A stretch of 64,000 nt of DNA, from positions 1 through 64,000 of the forward strand of contig JAUSJA010000029.1 of the NCBI GenBank assembly GCA_030647905.1, given 5' to 3'. The position numbers and the translations under genes were made by a program. Shown here piece by piece: positions 14,521 through 23,359 of this stretch; positions within the stretch are counted from its first letter, which is position 1, and each line of letters starts with the position of its first letter. The notes under the pieces were generated by a model that was not told the DNA's origin, did not search any database, and was given only the letters and a program-made list of their open reading frames with translations. This DNA is from Gemmatimonadaceae bacterium (GTDB lineage Bacteria > Gemmatimonadota > Gemmatimonadetes > Gemmatimonadales > Gemmatimonadaceae).

Positions 14521-16071
14521 TCAGAGCGGAATGTTGCCGTGTTTCTTCGGCGGGTTCCGATCGCGCTTGCCCTTGAGCGTATCCAGTGCGTCGATCAGCC
14601 GCGGCCGCGTGTCGCGAGGGTCAATGATATCGTCGAGGTAACCGCGGCCCGCCGCGATGTATGGATGCGCGAATTTCGCGCGGTACTCCTCGATCTTCTC
14701 GTCGGTCGCCTTCACCGCATCGCCACTCTCCGCGATCTCCTTCCGGAACAGTATCTCCACCGCTCCCTTCGGACCCATGACGGCAATCTCGGCCGTTGGC
14801 CATGCGACGTTGAAGTCACCCCTGATGTGCTTGGAGCTCATTACGTCATACGCCCCGCCGTACGCCTTGCGCGTGATCACGGTGAGCTTCGGCACCGTGG
14901 CCTCGCAATAGGCGTAGAGCAGCTTCGCGCCGTGCTTGATGATTCCGCCATGCTCCTGCGTCACTCCCGGGAGGAAGCCGGGCACATCCTCAAACGTCAC
15001 GACGGGAATATTGAAGGCGTCGCAGAACCGTATGAAACGCGCGGCCTTCACCGATGCGTTGATGTCGAGCACGCCCGCGAGAACCGCCGGCTGATTGGCG
15101 ACGATCCCCACGCTCGTCCCACCGAGATGGGCAAAGCCGCAGATGATGTTGGCAGCGTACTCCGGCTGAACCTCGTAGAACGTTCCGTCATCGATTACGC
15201 GGCGGATGACGTCGTGCATGTCGTACGGCTTGTTCGGATTGTCCGGCACGACGTCGAGGAGCGCTTCATCGCGCCGGTCGCGCGGATCGGACGAAGTGCC
15301 CCGCGGCGGATCGTCCACATTGTTCGAAGGGATGTAGTGAAAGAGATCGCGGATTGCCTGGATGCACGCGGGCTCGGAATCGTGCGCGAAATGTGCGACG
15401 CCCGACACCACCGAATGCGTGGTCGCGCCGCCCAGCTTCTCCATCGTCACATCTTCGTGCGTCACCGTTTTCACGACGTTCGGCCCCGTGACGAACATGT
15501 ACGAGCTGCCGCGCACCATGTACGTGAAGTCAGTGATCGCCGGTGAATACACGGCTCCCCCTGCACATGGACCGAGAATGGCCGATATCTGGGGGACGAC
15601 CCCCGACGCGAGAGTGTTCCGGAGAAATATCTCCGCGTAGCCGCCCAGGGAGACGACCCCTTCCTGAATGCGCGCCCCGCCGGAATCGTTGAGTCCAATC
15701 ACCGGGGCGCCGTTCCGGATCGCAAGATCCATGATCTTGCAGATCTTCTCCGCGAACGCCTCGGACAGCGATCCGCCAAAGACCGTGAAGTCCTGGGAGA
15801 AGACGTAAACCAGACGGCCGTCAATTCTGCCGTGACCGGTGATCACCCCATCGCCGTAATAGCGCTCGTTCTCCAGACCGAAATCGTGCGAGCGGTGAAC
15901 GACGAACCGGTCGAGCTCCGTGAAGCTTCCTTCATCGAGCAGGAGGTCGAGCCGCTCGCGCGCCGACAGCTTGCCCTTGGCGTGCTGCGCCTTGACGCGC
16001 TTCTCTCCTCCCCCCTGCTCCGCCTCGGCGCGCCGGCGCTCCAGCAGATCGAGTTTCTCCCGCATGGTCAT
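14521..16071 (-). CDS. Acyl-CoA (propionyl-CoA type) carboxylase carboxyltransferase subunit
   Basis: A 516-residue carboxyltransferase of the PccB/methylmalonyl-CoA 12S family. The signature is [54 protein letters not shown] and the C-terminal [18 protein letters not shown]. It transfers carboxyl from biotin to an acyl-CoA, most likely propionyl-CoA. It is the first gene of the operon with accC, the methyltransferase gene and the BCCP. The ribosome site before the ATG is weak. The second Met (MREKLD) is an alternative start. Confidence 0.94.
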   Translation of the reverse strand: MTMREKLDLLERRRAEAEQGGGEKRVKAQHAKGKLSARERLDLLLDEGSFTELDRFVVHRSHDFGLENERYYGDGVITGHGRIDGRLVYVFSQDFTVFGGSLSEAFAEKICKIMDLAIRNGAPVIGLNDSGGARIQEGVVSLGGYAEIFLRNTLASGVVPQISAILGPCAGGAVYSPAITDFTYMVRGSSYMFVTGPNVVKTVTHEDVTMEKLGGATTHSVVSGVAHFAHDSEPACIQAIRDLFHYIPSNNVDDPPRGTSSDPRDRRDEALLDVVPDNPNKPYDMHDVIRRVIDDGTFYEVQPEYAANIICGFAHLGGTSVGIVANQPAVLAGVLDINASVKAARFIRFCDAFNIPVVTFEDVPGFLPGVTQEHGGIIKHGAKLLYAYCEATVPKLTVITRKAYGGAYDVMSSKHIRGDFNVAWPTAEIAVMGPKGAVEILFRKEIAESGDAVKATDEKIEEYRAKFAHPYIAAGRGYLDDIIDPRDTRPRLIDALDTLKGKRDRNPPKKHGNIPL

Positions 16072-16163
16072 AGGGGCGAAAAGCTAACGCCGCGTGGTGG
16101 GGTCATCTACCCTGCGCGGCAGATGAAGAAGCTCGCGGCGCTCATCGCCAGGGACTGACTACA

Positions 16164-16215
16164 GGCCCGGGCATTGCGGAACAAGCCGCACAGCGGGGGT
16201 AGGAATGCCCGGGCC
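16164..16215. repeat. Perfect 12-bp inverted repeat with nested hairpin
   Basis: GGCCCGGGCATT (16164-16175) and its exact complement (16204-16215) flank 28 bases that themselves contain GCGG...CCGC. It sits between divergently transcribed carboxylase and acyl-CoA ligase genes, so it is unlikely to be a terminator. A REP-like palindromic element or a shared regulatory site fits better. The rest of the 185-bp divergent spacer shows no clear promoter. Confidence 0.6.
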
Positions 16216-16256
16216 ATATTGCTCCCGGCCCCGCAGACAGTACATTCGGCATCCTG

Positions 16257-17993
16257 ATGACTGCCCCGGTGACATCGGCGATCTGGCATGGGAACTACGA
16301 CGAGGGCGTGCCGGACACGCTCGAGCCGTACCCCGATCGTACGCTGCTCGACTATCTGCGCGATACGGTCTCGGCGTGGCCTCACCGCACCGCGCTCCTG
16401 TTCAAGGGAGCGAAGATCACCTACGCCGAGCTGGAGAAATGGAGCGACAGGTTCGCCCGCGGACTTGCGTCGCTCGGGGTCGAACGGGGCGACAGGGTCG
16501 CAATCTGCCTTCCCAATTGCCCGCAGTTCATGATCGCCGAGCTCGGGGTATGGAAGGCCGGGGCCATCGCGTGTCCGGTGAATCCGATGTACACCGACCG
16601 CGAGCTCGAGGACGCGCTGAACGCCTCCGGTTCCACCACCGCCGTCGTCCTGAATCGCTTCCATGCGAAAATGAAGTCCGTCCAGCCGCGAACGCAGGTG
16701 CGGCGCGTGATTGCGACCGGGATAAAGGACTACCTGCCTCTCCACACGCGCATCGCTTACACGTTCCTTCGGGAGAAGAAGGACGGAGACCGCATCTCCC
16801 TGGGTTCGGGCGACGTCCGGTTCAGGCAGTTGATTCTTCGCCACAGCGTTGAGCCGCGTCTCGGGCCACCGCCGAAGCCGGAAGATCACTCGGTGATTCT
16901 CATGAGCGGGGGAACCACCGGCACGCCCAAGGGAGTTGTCGGAACGCACCGGGGAATGGTGATGGCGGGTCTTCAGCTTCGCGCATGGCTCAAGCCCGCG
17001 ATGCATGAGTGGACGGACACGATCATGGTGCCGCTGCCTCTCTTTCACACTTACGCGAATACGGGCGTGCAGAGTCTCGCCTTCATCAATCACAACCCTC
17101 TCTCGCTCACTCCCAATCCGCGCGAGCTGCGCGACGTGCTTCAGGAGATCAACGACGTGCGGCCGGCATTCATCTGCGCCGTGCCGACGCTGCTCAACGC
17201 TCTGCTCAGCCATTCGATGACGCGAAGCGGCAAGGTTGACTGGAAGAGCGTCAAGCTCTGCTTCTCCGGCGCGGCCGCGCTCATGGCCGACACCAAGCAG
17301 CGGTTCGAGGAGCTCACCGGCGGGGTGATCGTCGAGGGCTATTCCCTGACCGAAGCCCAGATGGCTGTCGTCGCCAACCCCGTTCTCGGGCCGAAGAAGA
17401 CGGGCTCCGTCGGGATGCCGCTGCCCGACGTGGAAGTGATCATAGTGGACTCCGACGATGGCAACGTTCGGCTGCCGCGCGGCGAGTTCGGCGAGATCGT
17501 GATGCGAGCGCCGCAGCTGATGGAGGGCTACTGGGGTCGCCCCGACGAAACCCGCGAGATGATCCGCCACTCCGAGTCGGGTGAGCGCCTCCTTTTCACA
17601 GGCGATCTCGGCTACGTGGACTCTGACGGATACCTGTTCATCGTTGACCGGAAGAAGGACCTCATCAAGACGAGCGGATACCAGGTCTGGCCGCGCGAGA
17701 TCGAGGAAGTGATTTCATCGCACCCCGCAGTGCACGAGGTGGGAGTGGCGGGCCTGCCCGACAAGATGCGCGGCGAAAAAGCGAAGGCGTGGATCGTGCT
17801 CCACACCGACGCGACCGCGACCGAGGCGGAGATCAGGATTTGGTGCCGCGAGCGGCTGGCGGCGTACAAGGTGCCGGCGAAATACGAATTCGTCCGCGAG
17901 TTGCCCAAGACGCAGGTCGGAAAGGTTCTGCGCCGCGTTCTTCGCGATCAGGAAAGCGCGCGCTCGGAGGCGACACCCGCCAGGGAAGAGTAG
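16257..17993 (+). CDS. Long-chain fatty-acid--CoA ligase (AMP-forming)
   Basis: A 578-residue ANL-superfamily adenylate-forming enzyme. Motifs are the P-loop VILMSGGTTGTPKGV, the core GYSLTEAQM, TGDLGYVDSDGY, the hinge VDRKKDLIKTSGYQVWPREIE and a C-terminal catalytic Lys in PKTQVGKVLRR. It activates carboxylic acids with ATP to acyl-AMP and then acyl-CoA, probably fatty acids. It is divergent from the acyl-CoA carboxylase operon, suggesting shared acyl-CoA metabolism. It ends 12 bp before serA. Confidence 0.9.
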   Translation: MTAPVTSAIWHGNYDEGVPDTLEPYPDRTLLDYLRDTVSAWPHRTALLFKGAKITYAELEKWSDRFARGLASLGVERGDRVAICLPNCPQFMIAELGVWKAGAIACPVNPMYTDRELEDALNASGSTTAVVLNRFHAKMKSVQPRTQVRRVIATGIKDYLPLHTRIAYTFLREKKDGDRISLGSGDVRFRQLILRHSVEPRLGPPPKPEDHSVILMSGGTTGTPKGVVGTHRGMVMAGLQLRAWLKPAMHEWTDTIMVPLPLFHTYANTGVQSLAFINHNPLSLTPNPRELRDVLQEINDVRPAFICAVPTLLNALLSHSMTRSGKVDWKSVKLCFSGAAALMADTKQRFEELTGGVIVEGYSLTEAQMAVVANPVLGPKKTGSVGMPLPDVEVIIVDSDDGNVRLPRGEFGEIVMRAPQLMEGYWGRPDETREMIRHSESGERLLFTGDLGYVDSDGYLFIVDRKKDLIKTSGYQVWPREIEEVISSHPAVHEVGVAGLPDKMRGEKAKAWIVLHTDATATEAEIRIWCRERLAAYKVPAKYEFVRELPKTQVGKVLRRVLRDQESARSEATPAREE

Positions 17994-18005
17994 CTTTGGC
18001 GGTGT

Positions 18006-19646
18006 ATGGGAACTTTTCGACTGCTCGTCACCGACCAGATCGACCGCGATGGAGTCGATCTGCTCCGCGCCGAGAAGTCGTTCGTCGTGGACGAGATTCC
18101 GACCACGCCGGCCTCGGAGCTGCTGGAGCGTATCGGCGAGTATGATGCATTCGTCGGACGCAGCGCCACCCGCCTTCCCGCGGAGCTGCTGAAACGGGGC
18201 ACGCGGCTCCGCGTCATCGGACGCGCCGGCGTAGGAACCGACAACATAGATATCCCCGCGGCGACGGCGCTGGGGATCGCCGTGATCAACGCGCCCGCCG
18301 GCAACACCGTCGCCGTCGCCGAGCTTTTCTTCGGCGCGCTGATCGGGCTCGTGCGCCATCTGCCGCGAGCCGCGGAATCCATGCGGCAGGGAAAATGGGA
18401 CCGCAGCCAGCTGCTCGGGACCGAGCTCCGCGGACGCACCCTCGGCATCGTCGGCCTGGGACGCATAGGAGGCGAGGTCGCGACGCGGGGTCGCGCGTTC
18501 GCGATGGGCCTCATGTCATTCGATCCATACGTCACCGACGAGCGCTTCGATCTGCTTCGCGTAACGCGCGCGAAATCGCTCGATGATCTGTTGCGTTCGT
18601 GCGACGTGATCACGGTCCACACGCCGCTCACTCCCGAGACTTCGGGAATGATCGGCGACCGCGAGCTTCGCCTGCTTCGGCCCGGCGCGATCGTCGCGAA
18701 TCTCGCGCGCGGCGGTATCATTGACGAAGCGGCGCTCGCATCAGCGGTCGACGATGGACGACTCGCCGGTGCGATACTCGACGTGTACAGGCACGAGCCG
18801 CTTGCCGCGGGCAGTCCTCTCCGGACTCTGAGCAACGTCCTGCTGACGCCTCACCTCGGCGCGTCCACCGCGGAGGGGCAGCGCAACGTCGCCGTTGACG
18901 TGTGCGCCGCGGTGCGGGATGCCCTGCTCGATGGAGAGCTCTCTCGCGCGATCAACGTCGTCGGCGGTCTCGACGGGCGCTGGGACGAAATCAGGCCGGC
19001 GCTCGTGCTCGTGCGTCGAATGGCTTCCATCGCGCGAGCCATTCTCGCCGACCGGGGGGCGCGCGCGGTGGACGCGATCTCGCTGAGGGTCGGACGCGGT
19101 TTCGCCGAAGCTGGCAATCTTCTCGTGGCAAGCGCCGCGGCGGGAGCACTCGACTCGATCATAGACGGAGTGCGGCTCAATCTTGTGAACTCGCGCGCCC
19201 TGGCGGAGGCCCGCGGGATCGAGCTCTCCGTGACGACCGCACTGGCCCACGAGCCCGACAACGGCGCGCAGGTCACGCTTCGGAGCGGAGCCGAGGAAAT
19301 GCTCGTCGCCGGAATCGCTCCCGCCGGATTGGGGCCGCGCGTCACGCGCATTGACGGCTTCAGCGTGGACGTCACGCCGCGCCGCACTCTGCTCGTGCTC
19401 ACCAACGCCGACGTGCCCGGAGTGATTGGACACGTCGGCACGCTGCTCGCCAACTCATCCGTCAACATCGCCGAGTATCACCAGGCGCGGCTCTCGGAAG
19501 GCGGTGACGCCCTGGCTGCCATCTCGGTGGATGGCGAGATCAGCCAATCGGTGCGACGAAAGCTGATGCAGCTTCCGGACGTGAAATCGGCAACTGTGAT
19601 CGATTTCTCCAAGCTCGATCCCGCGGGGGAACAGGCGTGGTCGTGA
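18006..19646 (+). CDS. serA: D-3-phosphoglycerate dehydrogenase, long form
   Basis: A 546-residue type-I PGDH catalysing the first step of serine synthesis. It has the N-terminal LLVTDQIDRDGVDLL, VGTDNIDIPAAT, the NAD-binding GIVGLGRIGGEV and catalytic Arg/Glu/His segments ANLARGGIIDEAAL and LTPHLGAST. An ASB domain follows, and a C-terminal ACT domain (from about 465, VPGVIGHVGTLLANSSVNIAEYHQ) gives serine feedback control. It overlaps the next gene by 10 nt, and serB is two genes on, so this is a serine operon. Confidence 0.95.
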   Translation: MGTFRLLVTDQIDRDGVDLLRAEKSFVVDEIPTTPASELLERIGEYDAFVGRSATRLPAELLKRGTRLRVIGRAGVGTDNIDIPAATALGIAVINAPAGNTVAVAELFFGALIGLVRHLPRAAESMRQGKWDRSQLLGTELRGRTLGIVGLGRIGGEVATRGRAFAMGLMSFDPYVTDERFDLLRVTRAKSLDDLLRSCDVITVHTPLTPETSGMIGDRELRLLRPGAIVANLARGGIIDEAALASAVDDGRLAGAILDVYRHEPLAAGSPLRTLSNVLLTPHLGASTAEGQRNVAVDVCAAVRDALLDGELSRAINVVGGLDGRWDEIRPALVLVRRMASIARAILADRGARAVDAISLRVGRGFAEAGNLLVASAAAGALDSIIDGVRLNLVNSRALAEARGIELSVTTALAHEPDNGAQVTLRSGAEEMLVAGIAPAGLGPRVTRIDGFSVDVTPRRTLLVLTNADVPGVIGHVGTLLANSSVNIAEYHQARLSEGGDALAAISVDGEISQSVRRKLMQLPDVKSATVIDFSKLDPAGEQAWS

Positions 19647-21007
19647 CGCGGGACGCCGATGTTCTCTTCGCCCACTCGCGCGACGCGTCGGGAATCGAGC
19701 TCGTTCCCGAGGGAGTCGCGCGGGCCTCGAGCGTTGACGACGTCGTGGAAGTCGTGCGATTCGCCGCCGGCACGGGAACGGCGGTGACTCCGGCCGGCTC
19801 ACAGACCAGCATGACCGCAGCTTCGATTACCGATCACGGGCTGATTCTGTCGCTTGCTGCGATGACGCGCATCGCGGACGTGGATGTCGAGCGCCGCGTC
19901 GCGCGTGTGGAGCCGGGCGTTCGAATCGGGGATCTCAACCGCACTCTTGCCGAACACGGCCTGATGTTCGCGCCCGACCCGACGAGCGAGGAAGACGCGA
20001 CGATCGGTGGCGCGATCGCCTGCAATGCCTCTGGAGCGCGCAGCCTGCACTATGGTCCGACGCGCAATCACGTCAATGCGCTGAGTATCGTACACGCCGA
20101 CGGCGAGGTCGCCTGCTACTCGCGATTCCGTCCGGAGAAGAACGCCGTCGGATATGCGGCCGCGCAGGATCCGGTGGACTGGTTCGTGGGCAGCGAGGGG
20201 ACACTCGGAATTGTGGTGGAAGCGGAGCTTTCACTGGTCAGGATCCCCTTCACTCCTATCGGCTTGGCGATTCCGTTCCGCACGGAGACTGCGGCTCTCG
20301 ACTTCGTCGTCGCCGCTCGCTCCCGGGAATCGAGGCGAAGTCCCCGCTGCCTGGAGTTCTTCGATGCCGGCGCGCTCGCGATCGCCGCAGATTCGGCCGG
20401 GCTTCCCTGGACGGAATCGGCTTTGGCGCTCGTCTATCTCGAAGACGACGCAGGCCGCGATGGCGATGTGGACGAGGTGCTCGCTGCGTGGCTCCGCGTC
20501 GCCGAAGCGAACGACGCGCTGTCAGGCGACATCCGCGTGTACGAGGGCGCGCAGGCGCTCCGCGAAGCGCGCGTCATGCGACATGCGGTTCCCGCAACGA
20601 TGAACGAGCGTGGCGCGAGGTTCAGACATCAGGGCGGAAGGAAGATCTCCACCGACTGGGCCGTGCACTACCGCAGACTTGGCGAAGCGCTTGCCGTGTC
20701 GCGCGAGGCGATCGAGAGGCACGGCGCGCCGTCGCCCGTCACGTACGGGCACGCCGGCAACGGTCACCCGCATCAGAACTTCATCGCCGAAGACGGCGAA
20801 GCGCTGAACCGGATTCAAGCAGCGATCGAGGAGACTCTCGTCTGTGTGGTCCGAATGGGAGGAACTGTCTCAGCGGAGCACGGGCTGGGAAAACTCAAGC
20901 GAAGATGGCTCGGCCTTCAGCTCGGCGCGCGGCAGATCGAGTTGATGAGAGCGATGAAGAACGTCCTCGATCCATCGGGGATGTTTTCGCCGGGGAACGT
21001 ACTATGA
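19637..21007 (+). CDS. FAD-linked oxidase (GlcD / D-lactate dehydrogenase type)
   Basis: A 456-residue flavoprotein of the VAO/PCMH family with the FAD loop TPAGSQTSMTAAS, SEEDATIGGAIACNASGARSLHYG and the C-terminal AEHGLGKLKRRWL. It oxidises 2-hydroxy acids such as D-lactate, glycolate or D-2-hydroxyglutarate. Its position between serA and serB, with overlap at both ends, suggests D-2-hydroxyglutarate removal (a side product of SerA). That is inference from the known SerA side reaction and the gene order. The start at 19637 is a GTG in the serA tail. Confidence 0.85.
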   Translation: MVVTRDADVLFAHSRDASGIELVPEGVARASSVDDVVEVVRFAAGTGTAVTPAGSQTSMTAASITDHGLILSLAAMTRIADVDVERRVARVEPGVRIGDLNRTLAEHGLMFAPDPTSEEDATIGGAIACNASGARSLHYGPTRNHVNALSIVHADGEVACYSRFRPEKNAVGYAAAQDPVDWFVGSEGTLGIVVEAELSLVRIPFTPIGLAIPFRTETAALDFVVAARSRESRRSPRCLEFFDAGALAIAADSAGLPWTESALALVYLEDDAGRDGDVDEVLAAWLRVAEANDALSGDIRVYEGAQALREARVMRHAVPATMNERGARFRHQGGRKISTDWAVHYRRLGEALAVSREAIERHGAPSPVTYGHAGNGHPHQNFIAEDGEALNRIQAAIEETLVCVVRMGGTVSAEHGLGKLKRRWLGLQLGARQIELMRAMKNVLDPSGMFSPGNVL

Positions 21008-21693
21008 CCCCCGCGTCAGCGCCGCACTTTGCGACGGTGATTCTCGACGTGGACTCGACGCTGTGCGGCATCGAAGGCATTGACTGGCTTGCGGCGCGGC
21101 GTGGTCCCGCTGTGGCGAAGCGCGTAGCCGCCGAGACTGAGCGCGCAATGCGGGGCGACATTCCGCTCGAAGATGTGTATGCGGCGCGGTTATCACTCGT
21201 TCGGCCGCGCCGCGAGGATGTGGACGCGCTCGGACGCGCATACATCGAGACGCTGGCGCCGGGCGCTGTGTCGTCGGTCGCCGCGTGGCGGGCAAATGGG
21301 GTCTGCGTGATCCTGATGAGCAGCGCAATCCGGCATTCCATCCTTCGCGTGGCACAGCACATCGGACTTGGCGCCGACGATGTCCACGCGGTGGACGTCA
21401 GGTTCGACGCGATCGGCGCATATCTCGGATTCGACCGCTCGTCGCCACTCGCCACCGCAACCGGAAAGCGTGAGATGCTGTCCCACCTCGACCTGCCTCA
21501 CCCGATGCTCGCCGTCGGGGACGGAAGCACCGATCTCATGATGCGCGGGGTCGCGGACGCGTTCGCCGCTTACACTGGATTCGTCTCCCGGCCCAGGGTG
21601 ACGGAGAAAGCTGATTTCGTCGTGGCATCGTTCGACGACATCAGCTCGCTCGTCCTCAACAAAGCCCCGGCGCCGGGAGTATGGCTCCAGTAG
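21004..21693 (+). CDS. serB: Phosphoserine phosphatase-like HAD hydrolase
   Basis: A 229-residue HAD-family phosphatase with motif I LDVDSTLCGIEGIDWL (the DxDST of phosphoserine phosphatases), motif II VILMSSAIRHSI and motif III AVGDGSTDLMMRG. It would dephosphorylate phosphoserine, the last step of serine synthesis. The ATG overlaps the preceding stop (ATGA). Motif II has SSA in place of the usual SGG, a variation that could affect specificity, but operon context favours SerB. Confidence 0.82.
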   Translation: MTPASAPHFATVILDVDSTLCGIEGIDWLAARRGPAVAKRVAAETERAMRGDIPLEDVYAARLSLVRPRREDVDALGRAYIETLAPGAVSSVAAWRANGVCVILMSSAIRHSILRVAQHIGLGADDVHAVDVRFDAIGAYLGFDRSSPLATATGKREMLSHLDLPHPMLAVGDGSTDLMMRGVADAFAAYTGFVSRPRVTEKADFVVASFDDISSLVLNKAPAPGVWLQ

Positions 21694-21713
21694 AGCTGCG
21701 GATCGGGGTGACA

Positions 21714-21743
21714 TTGACAGTCGGCCGTCCCGACCCGTACTCT
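21714..21743 (+). promoter_or_regulatory. Probable promoter of tldD-pmbA
   Basis: TTGACA (21714-21719) and TACTCT (21738-21743) are separated by 18 nt, just after serB and 26 nt before the tldD-like ATG. It indicates that the protease pair is an independent transcription unit from the serine genes. Confidence 0.5.
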
Positions 21744-21769
21744 AAGTCGTCTCCCTCCAACCCCCACAA

Positions 21770-23359
21770 ATGCCCACGAATCGTCGCGATTTCGTCAAAG
21801 CCTCCGCGGCAATCGCCGCAGTCACCGGCGCACGGGCCGCCTTCGGACAGCCGATCACGGGCTTTCTGCCCAATCCACCATCCGACGCGATCGTGGATGA
21901 TCTCGCGCTCGAAGCGCTCAACGCGGCTCAGGCCGCGGGCGCATCGTATGCCGACGTGCGAATCGGCCGCTATCGCCGGCAGTCCATCGCGACCCGCGAG
22001 CGCAACGTCACCGGCGTCAACGACAGCGAATCATATGGTATAGGCGTCCGCGCGCTCGTTCAGGGCTCGTGGGGATTTGCCTCGACCAGCACGATGACGA
22101 AGGAGGGAGTGGGCCGCGTCGCGCAGGAAGCGGTCCGACTTGCCAAAGCAGCGCGCGCGGTTCAAAAACGCGCCGTGGTGCTCGCGCCGGTCGCGCCCGT
22201 CAAAGGCACGTGGCGCACGCCAATCACTCGCGACCCGATTGACGTTCCGATCGAGGAGAAAGTGGCATTGCTCCTGGCGTCGAACGAGGCCGCGCTGAAG
22301 GTCGGCAAGGTGCGGTTCGTCAATTCCGGATTGCAGCTGCTTCGCGAGGAGAAGACGCTCGCAACCACCGACGGGACTCTCGTCACGCAGACGTACGTTC
22401 GAGTCGGGCCTTCGTTCTCCGCGACGGCGATCGGGGACGGTGATTTTCAGTCGTACACCGAGGAGCTCGCTCCGCGCGGCTCGGGATGGGAGTACATCGA
22501 GTCGCTCAACATGCCCGGCAATGCCGAGAGATGGGCATCGCTCGCCGCCGAAAAGCTGTCGGCAAAGTCGGTCGAAGTAGGCCGCTACGATCTGATCCTG
22601 GATCCCACCAATCTCTGGCTCACCATTCACGAGTCCATCGGCCATCCGACGGAGCTGGACCGCGCGATGGGCTACGAAGCCAACTACGCCGGCACGTCGT
22701 TCGTCGCTCCGCCTGAGAAATACATCGGCAAGTTCCGCTACGGCCGCGACTTCATGAACATCCAGGGCGACCGCATGCAGGAAGGATCGCTCTCGCGCAC
22801 GGCGTGGGATGACGAAGGAGTGCCCGCCGACAAGTGGCTGATCGTCAAGAAGGGAATCTTCAACGACTACCAGACGACGCGCGAGCAGGCGGCGTGGATA
22901 TCGCCGCTCACCGGCGTGAAGAAGTCGCACGGCTGCTCGTTCGCCGATTCGTGGTCGAGCGTGCAGTTCCAGCGCATGCCAAACGTATCGCTGCTTCCGG
23001 GCGACAAGGACATCGGACTCGACGACATCGTCGCCGCGACGGATCGCGGCATCCTCGTCAAGAACCGCGGCTCGTGGTCAATTGATCACCAGCGGTTCAA
23101 CTTCCAGTTCTCCGGGCAGGTGTTCTACGAGGTGAAGAACGGCAAGATCGCCGGCATGCTCAAGGACGTCGCGTATCAGAGCCGCACCCCTGACTTCTGG
23201 AACAGCATGGACATGATCGGCGGGCCGAAGAGCTACTGGCTTGGCGGATCCTTCGGCGACGGAAAGGGCGAGCCGGGACAATCCAACTCCGTCAGTCACG
23301 GCTGCGTCCCCGCGCGGTTCCTTCAGGTCAACATCGTCAACACAGGGAGAAGCGCGTGA
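21770..23359 (+). CDS. tldD: TldD-family metalloprotease, Tat-exported
   Basis: A 529-residue TldD/PmbA-family peptidase. The N-terminus NRRDFVKASAAIAAV is a twin-arginine signal, so the protein is probably exported folded, unlike cytoplasmic E. coli TldD. The zinc motif HESIGH (HExxxH) with PTELDRAMGYEANYAGTSF is the family active site. It forms a heteromer with the following PmbA-like protein, degrading unfolded or modified peptides. The two reading frames overlap at the stop (GTGA). Confidence 0.9.
   Translation: MPTNRRDFVKASAAIAAVTGARAAFGQPITGFLPNPPSDAIVDDLALEALNAAQAAGASYADVRIGRYRRQSIATRERNVTGVNDSESYGIGVRALVQGSWGFASTSTMTKEGVGRVAQEAVRLAKAARAVQKRAVVLAPVAPVKGTWRTPITRDPIDVPIEEKVALLLASNEAALKVGKVRFVNSGLQLLREEKTLATTDGTLVTQTYVRVGPSFSATAIGDGDFQSYTEELAPRGSGWEYIESLNMPGNAERWASLAAEKLSAKSVEVGRYDLILDPTNLWLTIHESIGHPTELDRAMGYEANYAGTSFVAPPEKYIGKFRYGRDFMNIQGDRMQEGSLSRTAWDDEGVPADKWLIVKKGIFNDYQTTREQAAWISPLTGVKKSHGCSFADSWSSVQFQRMPNVSLLPGDKDIGLDDIVAATDRGILVKNRGSWSIDHQRFNFQFSGQVFYEVKNGKIAGMLKDVAYQSRTPDFWNSMDMIGGPKSYWLGGSFGDGKGEPGQSNSVSHGCVPARFLQVNIVNTGRSA

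Noticed and set aside
16107-17570. 487-codon minus-strand frame opposite the acyl-CoA ligase
   Set aside because: Antisense to strong AMP-ligase motifs, with no recognisable domain.
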